Shown one piece after another: positions 8,084-16,653 of a stretch of DNA of 64,000 nucleotides (the stretch's first letter is position 1; each line of letters starts with the position of its first letter). The stretch covers positions 1 through 64,000 of the forward strand of contig NZ_CABFVH010000033.1 of assembly GCF_902141855.1 (NCBI RefSeq). Reading direction: 5' to 3'. The position numbers and the translations under genes were made by a program. Below the pieces are notes generated by a model, which saw nothing but the letters and a program-made list of their open reading frames with translations, made no database searches and had not been told where the DNA came from. The stretch comes from Methylobacterium dankookense. Lineage in GTDB: Bacteria > Pseudomonadota > Alphaproteobacteria > Rhizobiales > Beijerinckiaceae.

Positions 8084-8160
8084 ATGGTGGCGCATGGCGT
8101 TTGGACCCGGCGCCGCGCGGCGCGTTATAACGCCTGCCAATAATCATGGAGGAAATAGCC

Positions 8161-9354
8161 GTGTCCGGTCCGCTCGACGGTATTCGAATCCTTGAGCTTG
8201 GGCAGTTGATCGCCGCCCCCTTCGCCACGCGACTGATGGCGGAGTTCGGTGCAGAGGTGATCAAGGTGGAGCCGCCGGGCGACGGCGACCCCCTGCGCAA
8301 GTGGCGCAAGATGCACGAGGGCACCTCGCTCTGGTGGTACCTGCAATCGCGCAACAAGAAGTCGATCGCGGTCAACCTGAAGTCGCCGGAAGGCCTCGAC
8401 GTCGTCAAGCAGCTCGCGCGGAGCGCCGACGTGGTGGTCGAGAACTTCCGTCCCGGCGGCCTGGAGAAGCTCGGCCTCGGCTGGGACGTGCTCTCGGCGC
8501 TCAACCCGAACCTCGTGATGGTCCGCATCTCAGGGTACGGCCAGACCGGCCCCTACCGCGACCGGCCGGGCTTCGGCGCCATCGGCGAGTCGATGGGCGG
8601 CATCCGCTACACCACCGGCAGCCCCGAGGCGCCTCCGGCCCGGGTCGGCGTCAGCATCGGCGACACGCTGGCCTCCCTCCACGGGGTCATCGGCGCCCTG
8701 ATGGCGCTCCTGCGCGTCAAGACCGGCCAGGGCGGCGGACAGGTCATCGACGTGTCCCTCGTCGAGAGCGTCTTCAACGTGATGGAGAGCCTCGTGCCGG
8801 AATACGACCTCCTCGGCGAGGTCCGCACCCGCACCGGCGGGGCGCTGCCCGGCATCACCCCGTCGAACACCTACCCGACCAAGGACGGCGGCTTCGTCGT
8901 CATCGCGGGCAACAGCGATCCGATCTTCAAGCGCCTGATGGCGACGATCGGCCGGCCCGATCTCGCCGAGAACCCGGATTTCCGCAACAACGACGGCCGC
9001 TCGAAGCAGGCCGCCCTGCTCGACGCCACGATCGGCGAGTGGACGAAGGCGCGCACCGTCGAGGAGGCGCTCGCCGCCCTCGACGCCGCGGACGTGCCGG
9101 CCGGGCGCATCTACTCGGTGGCCGACATCGTCGCCGACCCGCACTACCAGGCCCGCGACATGATCCTCCAGGCGGAATTGCCCGGCGGCACCAGCGTGAA
9201 GATGCCCGGCATCGTGCCCAAGCTGTCCGAGACCCCCGGCACGGTGCGCTGGCAGGGCCCCGCGCTCGGCGCCCACACCGATTCCGTGCTCTCCGATCTC
9301 GGCCTCGACGCGGAGCGTATCGCGCGCCTTCGCGAGAAGGGAGCCGTGGCATGA
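8161..9354 (+). CDS. Class III (CaiB/BaiF) CoA-transferase
   Basis: Moves CoA from a donor acyl-CoA to a carboxylic acid, giving the thioester used by the next enzyme. The 397-aa protein shows the family N-terminus GPLDGIRILELGQLIAAPFA, the VIKVEPPGDGDPLR CoA-binding region, the VVVENFRPGGLEKLGLG block and the catalytic Asp near residue 168 in GVSIGDTLASLHG. The GTG at 8161 has GGAGGA seven bases upstream; an ATG at 8146 overlaps that site and is less likely. Its stop overlaps the start of the lyase gene by four bases (ATGA), so the two are translationally coupled. Next to an HMG-CoA-lyase-type enzyme it could activate citramalate or a related hydroxy-acid; the substrate is inferred only. Confidence 0.9.
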   Translation: MSGPLDGIRILELGQLIAAPFATRLMAEFGAEVIKVEPPGDGDPLRKWRKMHEGTSLWWYLQSRNKKSIAVNLKSPEGLDVVKQLARSADVVVENFRPGGLEKLGLGWDVLSALNPNLVMVRISGYGQTGPYRDRPGFGAIGESMGGIRYTTGSPEAPPARVGVSIGDTLASLHGVIGALMALLRVKTGQGGGQVIDVSLVESVFNVMESLVPEYDLLGEVRTRTGGALPGITPSNTYPTKDGGFVVIAGNSDPIFKRLMATIGRPDLAENPDFRNNDGRSKQAALLDATIGEWTKARTVEEALAALDAADVPAGRIYSVADIVADPHYQARDMILQAELPGGTSVKMPGIVPKLSETPGTVRWQGPALGAHTDSVLSDLGLDAERIARLREKGAVA

Positions 9355-10379
9355 GCGGAGCGGTGAAACCCGACAAGAGCGGAGCGGTGAAACCCGACAA
9401 GAGCGGAGCGGTGAAACCCGACAAGAGCGGAGCGGTGAAACCCGGCATGAGCATCAGCGATACCCTGATCGTCCAGGAGGTCGCCACCCGCGACGGGTTC
9501 CAGATCGAGCCCGTCTTCGTGCCGACGCCGGAGAAGATCCGGCTGATCGACGCGCTGGCCGAGGCCGGCTTCAGCCGGATCGAGGTCTCCTCCTTCGTCT
9601 CGCCGAAGGCGGTGCCGGCGCTCAGTGACGCGGCCGAGGTCTTCGCCGGCATCCGGCGGCGGCGTGGCACCGTCTTCGTCGCCCTCGTGCCGAACCCGAA
9701 GGGCGCCGAGCGGGCGCTCGCGGCCAAGGTCGGCGAGATCAACCTCGTCGCCTCGGTGAGCGAGACCCACAACCGCGCCAATATGGGCATGAGCCCGGAC
9801 GCCTCGATCGAGGGCTTCGCCCGGATCATGGAGACGGTGGCGGGCTCAGGGGTCGGCGTGAACGCCACGGCCGCCACCGCCTTCGGCTGCCCCTTCGAGG
9901 GCGACGAGCCCGAGGACAAGGTCGTCGCCCAGGTCGAGCGCTACCTCGCCCTCGGCGTCGACGGCGTGACGCTCGCCGACACCACCGGCATGGCCAATCC
10001 GCGCCAGGTCGCCCGCCTCGTCGCCCGCGTGCTGCCCCTCGTCGGGGCGGAGCGGCTGACGCTGCACTTCCACAACACCCGCGGGCTCGGGCTCGCCAAC
10101 GTGCTCGCCGCCTTCGAGACGGGCGCGCGCCGCTTCGACGCGGCGCTCGGCGGGCTCGGCGGCTGCCCCTTCGCGCCGGGCGCCACGGGCAACATCTGCA
10201 CCGAGGACCTCGTCAGCATGGCCCACGAGATGGGCCTGACCACCGGCCTCGACCTCGAGGCCCTGCTCGGCCTCTCCCGCGACCTGCCCCGCCTCGTCGG
10301 CCACGACGTGCCGGGCCAGGTCGCCAAGGCCGGTCGCCCCTGCGACCTCCACCCCGCCCCGCCGCTGAAAGCGGCCTGA
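9351..10379 (+). CDS. HMG-CoA lyase family aldol-type lyase
   Basis: Cleaves a 3-hydroxy-3-methyl acyl-CoA into acetyl-CoA and a keto product. Recognised by QEVATRDGFQ with the metal-binding Asp, EVSSFVSPKAVP, VASVSETHNRANMG, the metal ligands in LHFHNTRGLG, and the flexible catalytic loop GGLGGCPFAPGATGN with its Cys. Besides HMG-CoA the family uses citramalyl-CoA and related thioesters; the adjacent CoA-transferase and aconitase-family gene favour a citramalyl-like substrate, by inference. From the ATG at 9351 the product has 342 aa and a repetitive SGAVKPDK N-terminal tail. An ATG at 9447 (MSISDTLIVQEV) would give a normal N-terminus, so which start is used is open. Confidence 0.9.
   Translation: MSGAVKPDKSGAVKPDKSGAVKPDKSGAVKPGMSISDTLIVQEVATRDGFQIEPVFVPTPEKIRLIDALAEAGFSRIEVSSFVSPKAVPALSDAAEVFAGIRRRRGTVFVALVPNPKGAERALAAKVGEINLVASVSETHNRANMGMSPDASIEGFARIMETVAGSGVGVNATAATAFGCPFEGDEPEDKVVAQVERYLALGVDGVTLADTTGMANPRQVARLVARVLPLVGAERLTLHFHNTRGLGLANVLAAFETGARRFDAALGGLGGCPFAPGATGNICTEDLVSMAHEMGLTTGLDLEALLGLSRDLPRLVGHDVPGQVAKAGRPCDLHPAPPLKAA
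9354..9449 (+). repeat. 24-bp tandem repeat inside lyase N-terminus
   Basis: Three identical 24-bp units (9354-9377, 9378-9401, 9402-9425) are followed by a partial fourth ending in GGCATG. In frame they encode SGAVKPDK three times and then SGAVKP. Each unit starts AGCGGAGCGGTGAAACCC. A whole number of codons per unit means copy-number change would not break the frame. Confidence 0.95.
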
Positions 10380-10514
10380 GCCAGCCGCGGAGAAGCCGCC
10401 CGTCCGAAGGCGGCCCCGCTCGATACCAACCCGGTGACGCAAGCCCCCGGCAGACCCTCTCGCGGTCCGCCGGATGGACCGTTGCGTCCTTACGCGACCC
10501 AGGAGGAAACGCCC

Positions 10515-11837
10515 ATGTCCATCGCCCTGTCCGGAACGCCGGCCGCCGCGGAGGCGGCCACCGAGGCGAGCATCGTCCGCAAGGTCGCCTGGCGGTGCAT
10601 GCCGCTGATCATGATCTGCTACATGTTCGCCTTCTTCGACCGGATCAACATCAGCTTCGCCAAGTTCCAGCTCCAGAGCGATCTCGGCTTCAGCAACGTC
10701 GCCTACGGGCTCGGCGCGAGCATGTTCGTGATCGGCTATGTCATCTTCGAGGTGCCCTCGAACCTGATGCTCTACAAGGTCGGCGCGCGCCGCTGGATCG
10801 CGCGGATCATGATCTCCTGGGGCATCGCCACGGCGCTGATGATCTTCATCCGCACCGAGTGGCACTTCTACGCGCTGCGCTTCCTCATCGGCGCCATGGA
10901 GGCGGGCTTCGCGCCGGGCATCCTCTACTACCTGACCCTGTGGTTCCCGGCCTCGTTCCGCGGGCGCGTCACCTCCTTCATGTTCGTGGCCTCGGCCTTC
11001 TCCGGCATCTTCGGCGCGCCGGTGGCGGGCCTGATCCTCGGCGGGCTCAACGGGGTCGCCGGTCTCGCCGGCTGGCAATGGCTGTTCCTGGCCGGCGGCA
11101 TCCCCTGCCTGATCCTCGGCGCCCTGGTGCTGCTGCGCCTCGACGACCAGATCCCGGACGCGCGCTGGCTCTCGGCGGAGGAGAAGGCGCTGCTCTCCTC
11201 CCGCATCGCGCACCACAACCGCGACATCGGCGACCACTCGCTCTGGGGCGCGATCAAGCAGCCGGGCTTCCTGCTCATCGCGCTGGTCTACTTCCTGCTC
11301 CAGGTCGGCTCCTACGGCCTGAACTTCTGGGGCCCGGACCTGATCAAGACCGCGAGCGGCGGCCAGGCGGCCTCGGTCGGCTTCCTCACCGCGATCCCCT
11401 ACATCTGCGGCGCGATCAGCATGGTGGTGATCGGGCGCCTCTCGGACGCCTCGGGCGAGCGGCCGAAATTCGTGGCCGGCCTCGCGGTGGCCGCGGCGGT
11501 CGGCTTCTTCGCGGCGGGCCTGTTCGACAAGCAGATCGTGCCGCTGATGATCGCGCTGGCGCTGCTGGGCTCAGGCATCGTCGCCTCGATCCCGACCTTC
11601 TGGACGCTGCCGGCCAAGCTCGTCACCGGCGTCGGCGCGGCGGGCGGCATCGCGCTCATCAACACGCTCGGCCAGTTCGGCGGCATCGTCAGCCCCGTCG
11701 CGGTCGGCTGGGTGAAGGACCTCACCGGCTCCACGACGCCCGCCCTCTACGGCATCGGCTGCCTCTGCCTCGCCGCCGCCGCGCTCCTGCTCTTCGCCAT
11801 GCCCGAGAGCCTGCGCCGCAGCGACCGCGCCCACTGA
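10515..11837 (+). CDS. MFS transporter, anion:cation symporter type
   Basis: Inner-membrane secondary transporter of 440 aa with about twelve hydrophobic segments. The start region RKVAWRCMPLIMICYMFAFFDRINIS carries the D-R-x-N motif of the ACS family (phthalate, tartrate, glucarate and similar acids). Further family marks are FIGAMEAGFAPGILYYLTLWFP-like helix 4/5 sequence (here LIGAMEAGFAPG) and IGRLSDASGERP between helices 8 and 9. The ATG at 10515 follows AGGAGG at a good distance. Position between the lyase and the aconitase-family gene suggests it brings in the acid those enzymes degrade. Confidence 0.9.
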   Translation: MSIALSGTPAAAEAATEASIVRKVAWRCMPLIMICYMFAFFDRINISFAKFQLQSDLGFSNVAYGLGASMFVIGYVIFEVPSNLMLYKVGARRWIARIMISWGIATALMIFIRTEWHFYALRFLIGAMEAGFAPGILYYLTLWFPASFRGRVTSFMFVASAFSGIFGAPVAGLILGGLNGVAGLAGWQWLFLAGGIPCLILGALVLLRLDDQIPDARWLSAEEKALLSSRIAHHNRDIGDHSLWGAIKQPGFLLIALVYFLLQVGSYGLNFWGPDLIKTASGGQAASVGFLTAIPYICGAISMVVIGRLSDASGERPKFVAGLAVAAAVGFFAAGLFDKQIVPLMIALALLGSGIVASIPTFWTLPAKLVTGVGAAGGIALINTLGQFGGIVSPVAVGWVKDLTGSTTPALYGIGCLCLAAAALLLFAMPESLRRSDRAH

Positions 11838-11995
11838 CGCTTGCGAACCCCGCGCCCTCCGGTCCCGAACCGGCGGGCGCCGACGTTTCGGTGCCCGTGT
11901 CACCGCCGTGCATGATCCGATGCGGAGCCTGCGCGTTCTCGACAATCGAATCGGCCGGAAGCGCCGGGCCAGAACGAAAGAACAGGGAGGAGAGG

Positions 11996-13963
11996 ATGGC
12001 GCTGAACCTCGCGCAGAAGTTGATCGCGTCGCACCTCGCCGACGGCGACCTGACGCCCGGCTCCGAGATCGCGCTCCGGATCGACCAGACCCTGCTTCAG
12101 GACGTGCTCGGCAGCCTCGTGATGCTGGAACTCGAGGCGATGGGCGTCGAGCGGGTCAAGGTGGGTTTGGCCGCGCAGTATGTCGACCACAACCTCGTCC
12201 AGAACGACCATCTCAATGCCGACGAGCACATGTTCCTGCGCTCGGCCTGCCGCCGCTTCGGGGTGTGGTACTCGCGCCCCGGCAACGGCATCAGCCATCC
12301 CGTGCACATGCAGGCCTTCGGCAAGCCGGGCCAGACGCTGGTCGGCTCCGACAGCCACAGCCCGGCCGCCGGCTCGCTCGGCATGCTCGCCTTCGGCGCG
12401 GGCGGCGTCGAGGTGGCGCTCGCCATGGCGGGCGAGCCGCTCTACCTGCGCATGCCGCGCGTCTGGGGCGTGAAGCTGACCGGGCAGCTCCCCGACTGGG
12501 TGAGCGCCAAGGACGTGATCCTGGAGATGCTGCGCCGCCACGGCGTGGAGGGCGGCTTCGGGCGCATCGTCGAGTATTACGGCCCCGGCCTCGACACCCT
12601 CTCGGCGATGGACCGGCACGTCATCGCCAATATGGGCGCCGAGATGGGCGCCACCACGAGCGTCTTCCCCTCGGACGAGGCCACCCGCCAGTATCTCGCG
12701 AGTGTCGGCCGCGAGGCGGACTGGGTGGCGCTCGGCCCCGATGCGGGCGCGACTTACGACGACCACGAGGAGATCGACCTCTCGACGCTGGTGCCGCTCA
12801 TCGCCCGGCCGTCGAGCCCCGGCAACGTGGTGCCGGTCTCCGAGGCCGCGGGCGAGGAGATCTACCAATCGTATATCGGCTCCTCGGCCAATCCCGGCTT
12901 CCGCGACTTCGCGGTGACCGCCGAGATCGTGAAGGGCTCACAGGTCCACGACCGCGTCTCCTTCGACGTGAACCCCTCCACCCGGCAGGTGCTGGAGACC
13001 CTGATCGCCAAGGGCCACCTCTCCGACCTGATCCATGCGGGCGCCCGCGTGCACCAGGCCGGCTGCAACGGCTGCATCGGCATGGGCCAGGCCCCGGCCT
13101 CGGGGCGCAACTCGCTGCGCACCGTGCCGCGCAACTTCCCCGGCCGCTCGGGCACCCGCGAGGACAGCGTCTTCCTGTGCAGCCCGGAGACCGCCGCGGC
13201 CTCGGCGCTGTCGGGCGTCATCACCGATCCGCGCACGCTCGCCATGCCCTATCCGCGCGTCGCGGCGCCGGAGATGGTCAAGACCAACACCACCATGCTG
13301 GTCCCCCCGCTCCCCGAGGCGGAGGCGCGCGCGGCGCGGCTGGAGAAGACCGACAACATCACGACCCTGCCGGAACTGGGCAGGCTCGGGCAGAGCATCC
13401 GCGTCCCGGTGCTCCTCAAGACCGGCGACGACATCTCCACCGACGACATCATGCCGGCGGGCGCGCGGGTGATGCCCTACTGGTCGAACATCCCCAAGAC
13501 CTCGGACTTCACCTTCGAGCCGATCGACCCGACCTATCCGCAGCGCGCGAAGCAGGCCGGCCCGGGCCGGGCCGGCCACGCCATCCTCGGCGGGCTCAAT
13601 TACGGGCAGGGCTCGAGCCGCGAGAACGCGGCCCTGGCGCCCCGCTATCTCGGCCTGGAGACGGTGCTGGCCAAGAGCTTCGCCCGCATCCACTGGCAGA
13701 ACCTCGTCAATTTCGGCGTCCTGCCGCTCACCTTCGCCGACCCGGCCGATTACGACGGGCTGGAGATCGGCGACATGGTGGAGATCGAGGACGTCGCCGG
13801 CGCGCTGAAGGGCGGCAAGGCGGTGACGGCGCGGGTGCGCGGCCGGGAGATCGCGCTCCGGCACGACCTCTCGGCGCGCCAGATCGAGGTGCTGCTCGCG
13901 GGCGGCGTGATCAACTGGCTGCGCGCAAGGCTTCAGTCCGAGCCCGCCCGCACCGTCGCCTAA
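11996..13963 (+). CDS. Aconitase-family (de)hydratase
   Basis: A 655-aa protein with the aconitase fold, which would isomerise or hydrate an unsaturated di- or tricarboxylic acid. Seen are VDHNLVQND, GISHPVHMQAFGKPGQ, VGSDSHSPAAGSLGMLAFGAGG, two cluster cysteines Cys357/Cys360 in AGCNGCIGMG, and the C-terminal swivel domain with GQGSSRENAALAPRYLG. The usual first cluster ligand, the Cys of IGSCTN, is Ser297 here (YIGSSANPGFRD). The length fits the short bacterial aconitase subgroup, not the 890-aa AcnA. Ribosome-binding site GGGAGGAGAGG precedes the ATG. It could be citraconate or 2-methylaconitate hydratase as well as an aconitase. It lies between MFS and TRAP components of the same operon. 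Confidence 0.88.
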   Translation: MALNLAQKLIASHLADGDLTPGSEIALRIDQTLLQDVLGSLVMLELEAMGVERVKVGLAAQYVDHNLVQNDHLNADEHMFLRSACRRFGVWYSRPGNGISHPVHMQAFGKPGQTLVGSDSHSPAAGSLGMLAFGAGGVEVALAMAGEPLYLRMPRVWGVKLTGQLPDWVSAKDVILEMLRRHGVEGGFGRIVEYYGPGLDTLSAMDRHVIANMGAEMGATTSVFPSDEATRQYLASVGREADWVALGPDAGATYDDHEEIDLSTLVPLIARPSSPGNVVPVSEAAGEEIYQSYIGSSANPGFRDFAVTAEIVKGSQVHDRVSFDVNPSTRQVLETLIAKGHLSDLIHAGARVHQAGCNGCIGMGQAPASGRNSLRTVPRNFPGRSGTREDSVFLCSPETAAASALSGVITDPRTLAMPYPRVAAPEMVKTNTTMLVPPLPEAEARAARLEKTDNITTLPELGRLGQSIRVPVLLKTGDDISTDDIMPAGARVMPYWSNIPKTSDFTFEPIDPTYPQRAKQAGPGRAGHAILGGLNYGQGSSRENAALAPRYLGLETVLAKSFARIHWQNLVNFGVLPLTFADPADYDGLEIGDMVEIEDVAGALKGGKAVTARVRGREIALRHDLSARQIEVLLAGGVINWLRARLQSEPARTVA

Positions 13964-14028
13964 GCCGACACGACCGAGGAACCCGGACCGATGGCACAAG
14001 CAAGCCGCGGCCGAATGGAGGAAACGCC

Positions 14029-15054
14029 ATGATCGTCACACGACGCCGCCTGCTCGGCACGGCCGCGGCGGGCGCCGGCCTTCTCGCCTGCCCTGCCGTG
14101 CTCCGGGCCCAGGCGCCCAGGATCCTGCGCCTCTCGCACCAGTTCCCCGGTGGGACCCTGGAACAGGGCGATGCCCGCGACCGCATCTGCCGCCGCTTCG
14201 GCCAGGAGGTCGAGAAACGCACCGGCGGCAGCCTGTCCGTGCAGGTCTATCCCGGCTCCTCGCTGATGAAGACGCTGGCGCAGTTCAGCGCCCTGCGGAA
14301 GGGCGCCCTCGACATGAGCCTCATCCCGCTCTCCTACGCGGGCGGCGAGGTGCCGGAGGCGAACCTCGCCCTGATGCCGGCGCTGGTGACGAACTACGAC
14401 CAGGCCGCCAAGTGGCGCACCGCCCGGGTCGGCGAGGAACTCGCCAAGACGCTCTCCGACAAGGGCGTCATCATCGTCACCTGGGTCTGGCAGTCGGGCG
14501 CCGTCGCCTCGCGCGTGCACCCGATCCTCGTTCCCTCCGACGTGAAGGGCGTGAAGATCCGCGGCGGCGGGCGCGAGATGGACCTCGTCTTCCAGGCCTC
14601 CGGTGGCATCGTCTCCACCATGCCGTCGAGCGAGATGTATATCGGCATGCAGACCGGCGCGCTGGAAGCCGCCGTCAGCGCCTCGACGAGCCTGATCTCC
14701 TTCCGCCTCGACGAGCTGACCAAGAACCTCACGGCGGGACGCGGCCGCTCGTTCTGGTTCATCCTCGAACCGCTGATGATCTCCAAGGCGACCTTCGACG
14801 CCCTGACGCCCGAGCAGCAGAAGGCCGTCCGCGACGTGGGCCAGGAACTCGAGGCGTTCTCCTTCGCCGCGGCCAAGGCGGATGACGAGGAGATCACCAA
14901 GATCTACGCCGCCCGCGGCGCCAAGATCCACGACCTGACGGCGGAGCATATCGAGAAGTGGCGCGAGGCCGCCCGCCCCACCGCCTGGAAGGATTTTTCG
15001 GGCAAGAGCGCCCGCACGGCGGAACTGCTCAAGCTCGCCGAGGAGGTGGCCTGA
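14029..15054 (+). CDS. TRAP transporter substrate-binding protein (DctP-like)
   Basis: Periplasmic solute receptor of 341 aa for organic acids. The N-terminus MIVTRRRLLGTAAAG is a twin-arginine-type signal, with likely cleavage after LRAQA. DctP features include LRLSHQFPGGT, VQVYPGSSLMKTLAQFSALRKGALDM, a GVKIRGGGREMD ligand-arginine region, the SEMYIGMQTGALEAAVSA block and late helices typical of the family. GGAGG precedes the ATG. No DctQ or DctM membrane genes follow, so it is an orphan receptor that must pair with a transporter encoded elsewhere or act as a sensor. Operon position points to the same acid as the upstream enzymes. Confidence 0.9.
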   Translation: MIVTRRRLLGTAAAGAGLLACPAVLRAQAPRILRLSHQFPGGTLEQGDARDRICRRFGQEVEKRTGGSLSVQVYPGSSLMKTLAQFSALRKGALDMSLIPLSYAGGEVPEANLALMPALVTNYDQAAKWRTARVGEELAKTLSDKGVIIVTWVWQSGAVASRVHPILVPSDVKGVKIRGGGREMDLVFQASGGIVSTMPSSEMYIGMQTGALEAAVSASTSLISFRLDELTKNLTAGRGRSFWFILEPLMISKATFDALTPEQQKAVRDVGQELEAFSFAAAKADDEEITKIYAARGAKIHDLTAEHIEKWREAARPTAWKDFSGKSARTAELLKLAEEVA

Positions 15055-15480
15055 TATGGCCGCCGGTTGATCGCCTCGGCTGGGAGCGCGTCCCGCTCTC
15101 CCCGCTTGCGGGGCGAGGGGATCCACTATGGCCGATCCGATGAACCGGAGACCTTGTGATATCGCGTCCGGTTGGTCAGACCGGACGCGATATCAGCCAG
15201 CCCGCGCGGCGCTTGAGCGAAGGCGACATCCGCCATCCCGAAGGGATCACCCGGATGTCGTATGACAGGACTCCCGCCCGAAGAGCCGAGACGGCGCGGT
15301 GCGAAGGTTTCGCGCCGCGCCGTCTTTTTGTGATCGCGGTTTAGCGGAGATTAACCGGACGGGCGCTCAATGAGCGACGGTTAAGGTTGATGGTTTCCTG
15401 CCGCGAACCGGTTCCGCCTCCCGTCGAGGCGCGCCGGATCTCGGGCGCGGGGACCTGAGCGTACCCCGAGTTCCGCCCGC
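15055..15480. other. Intergenic region holding a palindromic repeat
   Basis: No gene is seen in 426 bases. It contains copy A of a two-hairpin dispersed repeat (15158-15265) and a T-containing GC-rich hairpin zone near 15285-15330 (GCCGAGACGGCGCGG...CCGCGCCGTC) that may end the operon. Confidence 0.6.
15158..15265 (+). repeat. Dispersed two-hairpin repeat, copy A
   Basis: A 15-bp perfect stem (15158-15172 with 15180-15194, 7-base loop) starting GATATCGCGTCCGGT is followed by a second nested hairpin between GACATCCG and CGGATGTC (15224-15260) around ATCCCGAAGGGAT. The same arrangement returns in opposite orientation at 22341-22446, so this is a family of mobile or REP-like elements. Confidence 0.8.
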
Positions 15481-16653
15481 ATGTTCGACGCTGCGTATCC
15501 GCCGAGCCGCCCGATCCGCGCCCGCCGCCGGTCGCGCGGCGGCCGTCTCGCCCTCCTCGTCCCCGTCCTGGCGCTCGGCGCCGTGGGGCTGCCCCGCCTG
15601 CTCTCCTCCGTCGACGCGCCGCCGGCCCCGGCCGCCGAGCGCTTCGTGGTGGTCTCGGACCGGGCCGCGCCGACGCCCGCGCCCATTCCGGCGGCGCCGC
15701 GCCGCCGCGGCCTCAATGCCCTGTTCGAGCCGGTTGCCGTGCTCGGCGCCGCGACGCCGACCCTGGCCGGGAGTGCTCCGCTCGCGGGCGATCTCGTCCC
15801 GGCCGCGCCGCCGCCCGCGCTCCTCGCGGCGGCTCCGACGAAGCCCGCGCCCGAATCCGCCCCCTCATCCGCCTCCCCTGCCCTCGCCGCGGCGCCCCAG
15901 CCGAAGCCGGCCGCGCGCCTCGCCGAGGCCGCCCCTCTCGCCACCCCCGTCCCGCTGCCCGTCGCCCGCCCGGCCGAGTTGCGCCCGCGGCCCCTGCGCC
16001 TCGCCGAGCGCGTCGCCGAGCGCCCCTCCACCCGCCGCGCGCGCATCGCGGCCCGTCAGGAGGCGGAGGCCGAGCAATCCTTCTTCGACGCCGTGTTCGG
16101 GGCCAAGCCGGCCGCGCCCGAAGCCACCCCCGCGCCCGAGGCGCGGCCGACGGCGCTGGCCTATGCCGGGACGGGGCGCGATGCCGGCCTCCCGCCGCGG
16201 GGCGGCGGCGGCCTGTTCGAGCCGCGCGCCGAGGGCGGCACCGCGATCTACGACATCACCGCCCGCACGGTGACCCTGCCGAGCGGCGAGGTGCTGGAGG
16301 CCCATTCCGGCCTCGGCAAGAGCCAGGACAACCCGCGCGACGTGCATATCCGCATGCGCGGCGCGACGCCGCCCGGCACCTACGTGGTCACCGAGCGCGA
16401 GGCCCTGTTCCACGGCGTGCGGGCGCTGCGCCTCACCCCCGTCGGCGGCAGCGCATCGATCCACGGCCGCGACGGCATCCTCGCCCACACCTACATGCTC
16501 GGCCCGAGCGGCGCCTCGAACGGCTGCGTCGTGTTCCGCAACTACGACCGCTTCCTGCAGGCCTATCTGCGCGGCGAGATCCGCCGCCTTGTGGTGGTGG
16601 CCGGCAGCGGCGACGCCCTCTCCTCCGGCGTCGCACGCCTGTTCGGCCGATAG
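15481..16653 (+). CDS. Tlde1-domain (DUF2778) L,D-transpeptidase-like protein
   Basis: A 390-aa envelope protein. Residues 22-42 form one hydrophobic segment, probably an N-terminal membrane anchor after a basic cytoplasmic tail. A long Pro/Ala-rich linker runs to about residue 250. The C-terminal domain has AIYDITARTVTLPSG, AHSGLGKSQDNP, RGATPPGTYVV, an IHGRDG histidine and the catalytic SNGCVVF motif with Cys near 349. This is the DUF2778/Tlde1 domain, related to L,D-transpeptidase (YkuD) cysteine enzymes that cut or swap cross-links in peptidoglycan. The family includes type VI toxins, but with a membrane anchor and no secretion genes nearby a housekeeping role in the wall is more likely here. 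Start ATG chosen; no strong ribosome-binding site. Confidence 0.85.
   Translation: MFDAAYPPSRPIRARRRSRGGRLALLVPVLALGAVGLPRLLSSVDAPPAPAAERFVVVSDRAAPTPAPIPAAPRRRGLNALFEPVAVLGAATPTLAGSAPLAGDLVPAAPPPALLAAAPTKPAPESAPSSASPALAAAPQPKPAARLAEAAPLATPVPLPVARPAELRPRPLRLAERVAERPSTRRARIAARQEAEAEQSFFDAVFGAKPAAPEATPAPEARPTALAYAGTGRDAGLPPRGGGGLFEPRAEGGTAIYDITARTVTLPSGEVLEAHSGLGKSQDNPRDVHIRMRGATPPGTYVVTEREALFHGVRALRLTPVGGSASIHGRDGILAHTYMLGPSGASNGCVVFRNYDRFLQAYLRGEIRRLVVVAGSGDALSSGVARLFGR

Noticed and set aside
7253..8140. Long open frame opposite lipB
   Set aside because: Composition is His/Arg/Ala-rich as expected for the antisense of a GC-rich gene, and lipB has full catalytic motifs.
8301..9350. Long frame in another phase over the CoA-transferase gene
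   Set aside because: Arg/Pro/His-rich shadow of the real gene; only the part after 9351 has enzyme motifs.
9354..9449. CRISPR-like array
   Set aside because: Units are contiguous with no spacers and encode protein in frame.
10595..11990. Frame running through the MFS gene into the aconitase-family gene
   Set aside because: The stretch before 11996 is a shadow of the MFS gene; a ribosome-binding site marks the aconitase start.
15481..16653. Type VI secretion effector of the Tlde1 kind
   Set aside because: The domain matches, but an N-terminal membrane anchor, no immunity gene and no secretion genes nearby favour a wall-maintenance role.
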